Of a DNA stretch of 9,801 nucleotides, positions 6,221 through 9,801 are shown piece by piece. Source of the DNA: an uncultured Eubacteriales bacterium (GTDB lineage: Bacteria > Bacillota > Clostridia > Christensenellales > CAG-138); NCBI GenBank assembly GCA_900542615.1, contig UQOG01000073.1:1-9801 (forward strand). The letters run 5' to 3'. The notes under the pieces are model-generated. The model had not been told where the DNA came from. It made no database searches and worked only from the letters and a program-made list of their open reading frames with translations. How positions within the stretch are numbered: position 1 is the first letter of the stretch; every line of letters begins with the position of its first letter. Position numbers and translations under genes: made by a program.

Positions 6221-6249
6221 ATTATAAGCCAGATATTCCGTTTTTACAA
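6221..6249 (-). promoter_or_regulatory. SigA-type promoter for lysR and the WG-repeat gene
   Basis: On the minus strand TTGTAA (6249-6244), a 17-bp spacer and a perfect TATAAT (6226-6221). The start should fall near 6214, giving a leader of about 78 nt that runs through the opposing hydrolase promoter and the palindrome at 6161-6181. Confidence 0.7.
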
Positions 6250-6321
6250 TAAGAAAAGCTAATGGGATACCCGCCTTTCTCTTGGGGGAGGGCAGCGGCG
6301 TCCCCGGCAGGAGGAACCGTC

Positions 6322-7254
6322 ATGCAAGAGAGAACCCTGGCGTCCAAGGTAGGCGGCCATGGGCTGCATGTGTGCATATGGGAGCAGGCAGCGCCCTGGT
6401 GTATGGTGCAGCTGGTCCATGGGATGAGCGAGCATATCCAGCGTTATGCCGCCTTTGCCCGCTATTTAAACCAGCAAGGGGTCCTGGTGGCAGGCTGTGA
6501 TAACGCCTCCCACGGGAAGAGCCGGAATCCAGAAGATCCCTGGGGCTATTTCGGGGAAAAGGATGGCTGGGCCCATCTAGTGGAGGATGTGGATCGGGTG
6601 CGCCAGCTGCTGCAGCAAGAGCATCCCGGGGTGCCTTTGGTGCTGATGGGCCACAGCATGGGCTCCTTCCTGGCCCGCTCCTATGCGGCCCAGTATGGCC
6701 GGGGCGTGGCGGGCTTCATCTTCATGGGTACTGCAGGGCGCAATCCCTTTTTGTTTGGCGGCAAGGCCATCGCTGCCTGGGAAGTCCGGCGGGGACGGGG
6801 CGCATTGCCAAATCCAACGCTGGATAAACTGGTGGCAGGGGGATATAACCGGCCCTTCCAGCCCAACCGGACCCCTTTTGACTGGCTTTCCAAGGATACG
6901 TGCCAGGTGGATGCCTATGTGGCGGACCCAGCCTGCGGCTTCCCCTTTACTGCGGCGGGCTACCGGGATCTATTTGATGGGCTTGGCAGCATCTCCAGCA
7001 AAAGCTGGGCCAGACAGGTGCCAGACGTGCCCATCCTGGTGGTCTCCGGCCAAGAGGACCCGGTGGGAGGCAAGGAGGCCAAAGGCGTCAAGCAGGTAGC
7101 CAACTGGCTGACGCAAACAGGACATCAGGTAGAACTTCGCATTTATCCAGGGGATCGACATGAATTGCTCAACGAAACCGATAAGGAGCAGGTCATGGAG
7201 GATATCGGTTCCTTTATTAAACGAGCCGTCCAACGGCGGGAGGAGGATCTGTGA
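6322..7254 (+). CDS. Alpha/beta hydrolase, serine aminopeptidase S33 / monoacylglycerol lipase type
   Basis: 310 aa. It carries the alpha/beta-hydrolase hallmarks of the lysophospholipase/monoacylglycerol lipase group: the oxyanion motif LVHGMSEH (31-38), an N-terminal DNASHGKS stretch (60-67), the nucleophile elbow GHSMGS with Ser112, the acid Asp246 in SGQEDPVGG, and the base His280 in YPGDRHELLNE. The cap region (about 140-230) is present and there is no signal peptide, so a cytosolic esterase or lipase acting on acyl-glycerol-like or other small esters is expected; the substrate is not known. An ATG 20 codons upstream (6262) is in frame but lacks a ribosome binding site, while the ATG at 6322 has AGGAGG (6309-6314) at 7-nt spacing. 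It is the first gene of a two-gene transcript with udg and divergent from lysR, which may regulate it. Confidence 0.92.
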   Translation: MQERTLASKVGGHGLHVCIWEQAAPWCMVQLVHGMSEHIQRYAAFARYLNQQGVLVAGCDNASHGKSRNPEDPWGYFGEKDGWAHLVEDVDRVRQLLQQEHPGVPLVLMGHSMGSFLARSYAAQYGRGVAGFIFMGTAGRNPFLFGGKAIAAWEVRRGRGALPNPTLDKLVAGGYNRPFQPNRTPFDWLSKDTCQVDAYVADPACGFPFTAAGYRDLFDGLGSISSKSWARQVPDVPILVVSGQEDPVGGKEAKGVKQVANWLTQTGHQVELRIYPGDRHELLNETDKEQVMEDIGSFIKRAVQRREEDL

Positions 7255-7823
7255 ACGGATATGATTCATGGGATAGCCTATACGCAAAGCTGACAATATG
7301 TCAAGATTGTCCTTTACATAAGAACCGAACCCATGTAGTGCCTGGCGAAGGAGATCCAGAAGCCGCGGTGTTGTTTGTGGGAGAAGGCCCAGGCCGGGAA
7401 GAGGATCAGTCCGGCCGCCCCTTCGTGGGCCGGTCCAGCCATATGTTGGATATGATGCTGGCCTCCATTCAGCTGGACCGCAAAAAGGTGTACATCGCCA
7501 ACGTGGTGAAATGCCGTACCCCAGAAAGCCGTATGCCCATGCCAGAGGAAGCGGAACCATGCTTAACCTATCTGCGGGCCCAGATCCAGCTGATACAGCC
7601 CAAGATCATCGTTTGCTTGGGGGCCACGGCAACCAAGTATCTTTTTGATCCAGGGGCCACGGTGAACCGGGAACGGGGCATGTGGAAATATGCGGATGGG
7701 GTTTGGATGCTGGCCACATACCATCCGGCCGCTTTGCTGCGAAACCAGGCCCGCAAGGAGGCGGCGTGGGAGGATATGAAAAAATTACAGGAAAAAATCC
7801 ACGAGCTGGGCCTCTACTCTTGA
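7251..7823 (+). CDS. Uracil-DNA glycosylase, family 4 (iron-sulfur type)
   Basis: 190 aa, typical of the family 4 (Thermotoga/Archaeoglobus-type) enzymes that excise uracil from DNA arising by cytosine deamination. Four cysteines for a 4Fe-4S cluster are at C17, C20 (CQDC), C88 and C104 (C-x15-C). Motif 1 appears as GEGPGREED (44-52), then the PFVGRSSHML segment (57-66), and motif 2 as HPAALLRN (158-165). The start is GTG at 7251: its last two bases are part of the hydrolase stop (4-bp GTGA overlap), and a run GGGAGGAGG precedes it. No in-frame ATG lies nearby. The overlap implies translational coupling to the hydrolase, although the two have no obvious biochemical link. Phage SPO1 DNA polymerase-related proteins share this fold and are an older label for the same family. 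Confidence 0.95.
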   Translation: MNGYDSWDSLYAKLTICQDCPLHKNRTHVVPGEGDPEAAVLFVGEGPGREEDQSGRPFVGRSSHMLDMMLASIQLDRKKVYIANVVKCRTPESRMPMPEEAEPCLTYLRAQIQLIQPKIIVCLGATATKYLFDPGATVNRERGMWKYADGVWMLATYHPAALLRNQARKEAAWEDMKKLQEKIHELGLYS

Positions 7824-7849
7824 ACAGACATGACAAGGGATGCTATAAT
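7820..7849 (+). promoter_or_regulatory. Extended -10 promoter for yebC
   Basis: TTGAAC (7820-7825), an 18-bp spacer and TATAAT (7844-7849), the latter preceded by TGC (7841-7843), giving the TGn extended -10 that is favoured by SigA in Gram-positive bacteria. The -35 overlaps the udg stop codon. The predicted start is near 7856, with a leader of about 37 nt to yebC. Confidence 0.7.
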
Positions 7850-7892
7850 AAAGCGTTATTAGAATTTATGATGTTTTGGAGGATGCATTAAT

Positions 7893-8636
7893 ATGTCAGG
7901 ACATTCCAAATGGGCGAATATCCAGAATAAAAAGAATAAGACCGACGCGGCCCGTGGCAAGATCTTCACCAAGATCGGCCGGGAGATCGCCATCGCCGTC
8001 AAAGAGGGCGGCGGGGACCCCGCTAACAATGCGAAGCTGCGGGATGTGATCGCCAAGGCCAAGGCCAACAACATGCCCAACGACAACATCAACCGCTCCA
8101 TCAAAAAGGCCATGGGCGAAGGCTCCGGGGCCAGCTATGAGGAGATCACTTACGAGGGCTACGGCCCCGGCGGCACCGCGGTGATCGTGGAAGTGGTAAC
8201 GGATAACCGCAACCGTACCGCTGCGGAGATCCGGCACATCTTCGATAAGAGCGGCGGCTCCATGGGCGCCAGCGGCTGCGTGGCCTGGATGTTCGATAAA
8301 AAGGGCGTCTTGGTGGTGGAACGAAGCGCCACCATCGACGAGGACGAGCTGATGATGGCCGCCCTGGACGCAGGCGCCGAGGATTTCGTCCCCATGGACG
8401 ACGCTTTCGAGATCTATACCGGCCCCGCTGAATTTTCCGCCGTGCGGGAAGCCCTGGAGGGCGCGGGGTATAGCTTCCTTTCCGCCGAAGTGTCCATGAT
8501 CCCCCAGAATACCGTGGATGCGGCTTCGGATCCCGATCTGGTGGAAAAGATCGAGCGGATGCTGGATCGCTTCGACGATAACGACGACGTGCAGGAAGTA
8601 TACCACAACGCCGCCATGCCGGACGAAGAAGAATAG
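7893..8636 (+). CDS. yebC: YebC/PmpR family (TACO1-like) protein
   Basis: 247 aa, the standard length. It starts with the family signature MSGHSKWANIQNKK and continues with the basic KTDAARGKIFTKIGREI helix region. It also carries the NNMPNDNINRSIKKA segment (59-73), the YEGYGPGGTAVIVEVVTDNRNRTAAEIRHIF core (87-117) and an acidic C-terminus (DEEE). Members were first described as DNA-binding transcriptional regulators; more recent work on bacterial YebC and mitochondrial TACO1 supports a ribosome-associated role easing translation of proline-rich stretches. Start at 7893 is preceded by GGAGG (7878-7882). Its neighbours are udg upstream and a strong terminator 14 bp after its stop, so with its own promoter it looks monocistronic. 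Codon use is markedly GC-ending, as expected for a well-expressed core gene. Confidence 0.97.
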   Translation: MSGHSKWANIQNKKNKTDAARGKIFTKIGREIAIAVKEGGGDPANNAKLRDVIAKAKANNMPNDNINRSIKKAMGEGSGASYEEITYEGYGPGGTAVIVEVVTDNRNRTAAEIRHIFDKSGGSMGASGCVAWMFDKKGVLVVERSATIDEDELMMAALDAGAEDFVPMDDAFEIYTGPAEFSAVREALEGAGYSFLSAEVSMIPQNTVDAASDPDLVEKIERMLDRFDDNDDVQEVYHNAAMPDEEE

Positions 8637-8649
8637 CGCGCCGCGCAAT

Positions 8650-8689
8650 TTGGCTGAGGCTGCCCAGGGCGGCTTCAGCCAATTTTTTT
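8650..8689 (+). terminator. Strong intrinsic terminator after yebC
   Basis: A 15-bp stem (8650-8664 with 8668-8682) including two G-U wobbles and a 3-nt loop is followed directly by seven T residues (8683-8689). It starts 14 bp after the yebC stop and ends 1 bp before the AAAGGAG that serves the next gene. Confidence 0.92.
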
Positions 8690-8703
8690 GAAAGGAGATT
8701 CCC

Positions 8704-9597
8704 ATGCGGGAGGGTAGGCTGTTCGGCATCCTATTTTATCTGCTGTCCAAGGGCCGGGCCTCCGCCAAGGAGCTGGCGGCCCGGTTCGAGGTGTCCGTGC
8801 GCACGGTCTACCGGGATGTGGACGCGCTGAGCAGCGCAGGCATTCCCATCTACGCCCTGCCGGGCAAAGGCGGCGGCATTGGCCTGCTGGAGGGCTATGT
8901 CCTGGACCGGGCCTTGTTTTCCCAGGGGGAACGGGACCGGCTCCTATTGGCCCTGCGCTGCCTGCCGGAGGGGGAACAGCGGGAGGCCGGCGCTTTGCTG
9001 GAAAAATTACAGGGCCTGTTCCATGGGGAGGACCCGGACTGGCTTTCCGTGGAGCTCTCCCCCTGGGCGGAAGGCCAGGCGGGCCGCTTCGGACAGATCC
9101 GGGACGCCATTCTTGGAAAGCGGGTCTACGCCTTTTCCTACCGGGACGGGGCGGGACAACCCTCACAGCGGCGGGTGTGTCCGGTGCGGCTGCTATACCG
9201 GGGCGTTGCCTGGTATTTGCAGGCCTATTGCCTGGATCGGCAGGCATACCGGCTATTTAAGCTGACCCGCATGGGGGAAGGCCAGCTGCTTAAGGAGACC
9301 TTTGGCCCCTTGCCCCCCATACCCCAGCCGGCGGAGCAGCCCCTGCCCTTTACCCCCACCATTTTGCGGTTCCATCCGGCGGCGGCCCATCGGGTATACG
9401 ATGCCTTTGACCCCGCCTTCATCCAGCAGGAGGCGGACGGAAGCCTGTTGGTGCTGCTGACCATGCCGGTGGGGGACTGGCTGTATGGGGAATTGCTCTC
9501 CTATGGCGGCCATGTCACCGTGGTAAGCCCCCTGCAGGTGCGGCAGGGCCTCCAGGAACGGGTCAAGGCCCTAGCCCAGGCATACTTGGCCCAATAA
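8704..9597 (+). CDS. HTH-WYL domain transcriptional regulator (YafY-like)
   Basis: 297 aa. The N-terminal HTH_11-type winged helix (about 5-62) includes SAKELAARFEVSVRTVYRDV and the DALSSAGIPIYALPGKGGG wing. The middle and C-terminal part holds the WYL fold: RGVAWYLQAYC with the eponymous W170-Y171-L172, followed by YRLFKLTRM (182-190) with the conserved basic residues, and a C-terminal extension (WCX-type, about 220-295) ending in helices. WYL regulators bind DNA through the HTH and are thought to sense nucleotides or nucleic acid; many act on DNA-damage or defence genes, but no such neighbour is seen here. Start 8704 has AAAGGAG (8691-8697) at 6-nt spacing. The yebC terminator ends just before this site, and no promoter was found in between, so expression may rely on readthrough. 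Confidence 0.94.
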   Translation: MREGRLFGILFYLLSKGRASAKELAARFEVSVRTVYRDVDALSSAGIPIYALPGKGGGIGLLEGYVLDRALFSQGERDRLLLALRCLPEGEQREAGALLEKLQGLFHGEDPDWLSVELSPWAEGQAGRFGQIRDAILGKRVYAFSYRDGAGQPSQRRVCPVRLLYRGVAWYLQAYCLDRQAYRLFKLTRMGEGQLLKETFGPLPPIPQPAEQPLPFTPTILRFHPAAAHRVYDAFDPAFIQQEADGSLLVLLTMPVGDWLYGELLSYGGHVTVVSPLQVRQGLQERVKALAQAYLAQ

Positions 9598-9677
9598 AAG
9601 CAGGGATCCCTTATAAAGTTACCATCTTGTGTCAGCATATCCATGCTAAGCTGGAGAAAAAGCCAGGAGGAATGTTT

Positions 9678-9801
9678 ATGGAAATGCATTTTTGCCAAAG
9701 CTGCGGTATGCCGGTTACGGAGGAGCTGCTGGGCACGGAAGCCAACGGGGAAAAGAATCCGGACTATTGCACCTATTGCTATCAAAAGGGAGCCTTCACC
9801 T
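9678..9801 (+). CDS. Zinc-ribbon domain protein, N-terminal part only
   Basis: 41 codons are visible before the window ends. The protein begins MEMHFCQSCGMPV and carries two CxxC knuckles, C6/C9 and C31/C34, separated by 21 residues with Glu/Asn-rich sequence between. This matches the small putative zinc-ribbon domain (CQSCGMP type) found alone or at the N-terminus of longer proteins in Bacillota. AGGAGG (9665-9670) is 7 nt from this ATG; another in-frame ATG at 9672 is too close to it. It lies 80 bp after the WYL gene with no clear terminator between, so it could be co-transcribed. The zinc site is supported; the function is unknown, and what follows the ribbon cannot be seen. Confidence 0.8.
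   Translation, partial: MEMHFCQSCGMPVTEELLGTEANGEKNPDYCTYCYQKGAFT

Noticed and set aside
6285..6305. Possible hairpin (GGGGA/TCCCC, 11-nt loop) in the hydrolase leader, considered as a riboswitch or attenuator
   Set aside because: The stem is only 5 bp with no alternative partner, U run or recognisable aptamer.
6262..6321. Upstream in-frame ATG giving a 20-residue extension of the hydrolase
   Set aside because: No Shine-Dalgarno before it, while 6322 has an AGGAGG at ideal spacing and the extension is not hydrophobic enough to be a signal peptide.
7896..8729. 277-codon minus-strand open frame opposite yebC
   Set aside because: It is the antisense shadow of a conserved gene and runs through the terminator at 8650-8689.
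9598..9677. Gap between the WYL and zinc-ribbon genes searched for a promoter or terminator
   Set aside because: Only a short GGGATCCC palindrome and a 5-bp AGCAT/ATGCT inverted repeat are present; neither has a U run, and no -35/-10 pair with acceptable spacing was found.

Overview
The window looks like chromosomal core sequence from a GC-rich low-GC-phylum bacterium (Bacillota, most likely class Clostridia). The reasons are strong AGGAGG-type ribosome binding sites before nearly every gene, SigA-like promoters with 17-18 bp spacers, a zinc-binding (four-cysteine) L28, a WG-repeat lipid-anchored or membrane-type protein style common in gut Clostridia, and a family 4 uracil-DNA glycosylase. 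Genus cannot be decided from the sequence. No mobile element, CRISPR array, tRNA, rRNA or phage gene is visible.

Layout. The left two thirds (111-6136) is read on the minus strand. From right to left it holds a LysR-type regulator and, 7 bp behind it, a membrane-anchored WG-repeat protein that probably shares its transcript. Next come a threonine-degradation operon (tdh then kbl, with its own strong promoter), ribosomal protein L28 (rpmB, with its own promoter), and an extended-SDR NAD-dependent epimerase/dehydratase. The epimerase is followed by a bidirectional hairpin terminator at the left edge.

A 185-bp divergent region (6137-6321) separates this block from the plus-strand block. It carries two well-formed promoters pointing at each other with back-to-back -10 boxes, plus a 21-bp imperfect palindrome abutting the -35 of the plus-strand promoter. 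The plus-strand block is a serine hydrolase of the monoacylglycerol lipase type, then a family 4 uracil-DNA glycosylase overlapping it by 4 bp. These are followed by a YebC/PmpR-family protein with an extended -10 promoter inside the end of the glycosylase gene, a strong terminator, a HTH-WYL regulator, and the first 41 codons of a zinc-ribbon protein cut by the window end.

How genes work together. Tdh oxidises L-threonine to 2-amino-3-ketobutyrate, which Kbl cleaves with CoA to glycine and acetyl-CoA: a complete two-step pathway in one operon. The LysR regulator plausibly controls the divergent hydrolase-glycosylase transcript and/or its own operon with the WG protein. The rest are housekeeping or regulatory genes with no clear shared pathway. 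I found no convincing novel multi-gene system; the most interesting signals are regulatory (the divergent promoter pair with its palindrome, the LysR-WG coupling, and the terminator touching the WYL gene's ribosome binding site).
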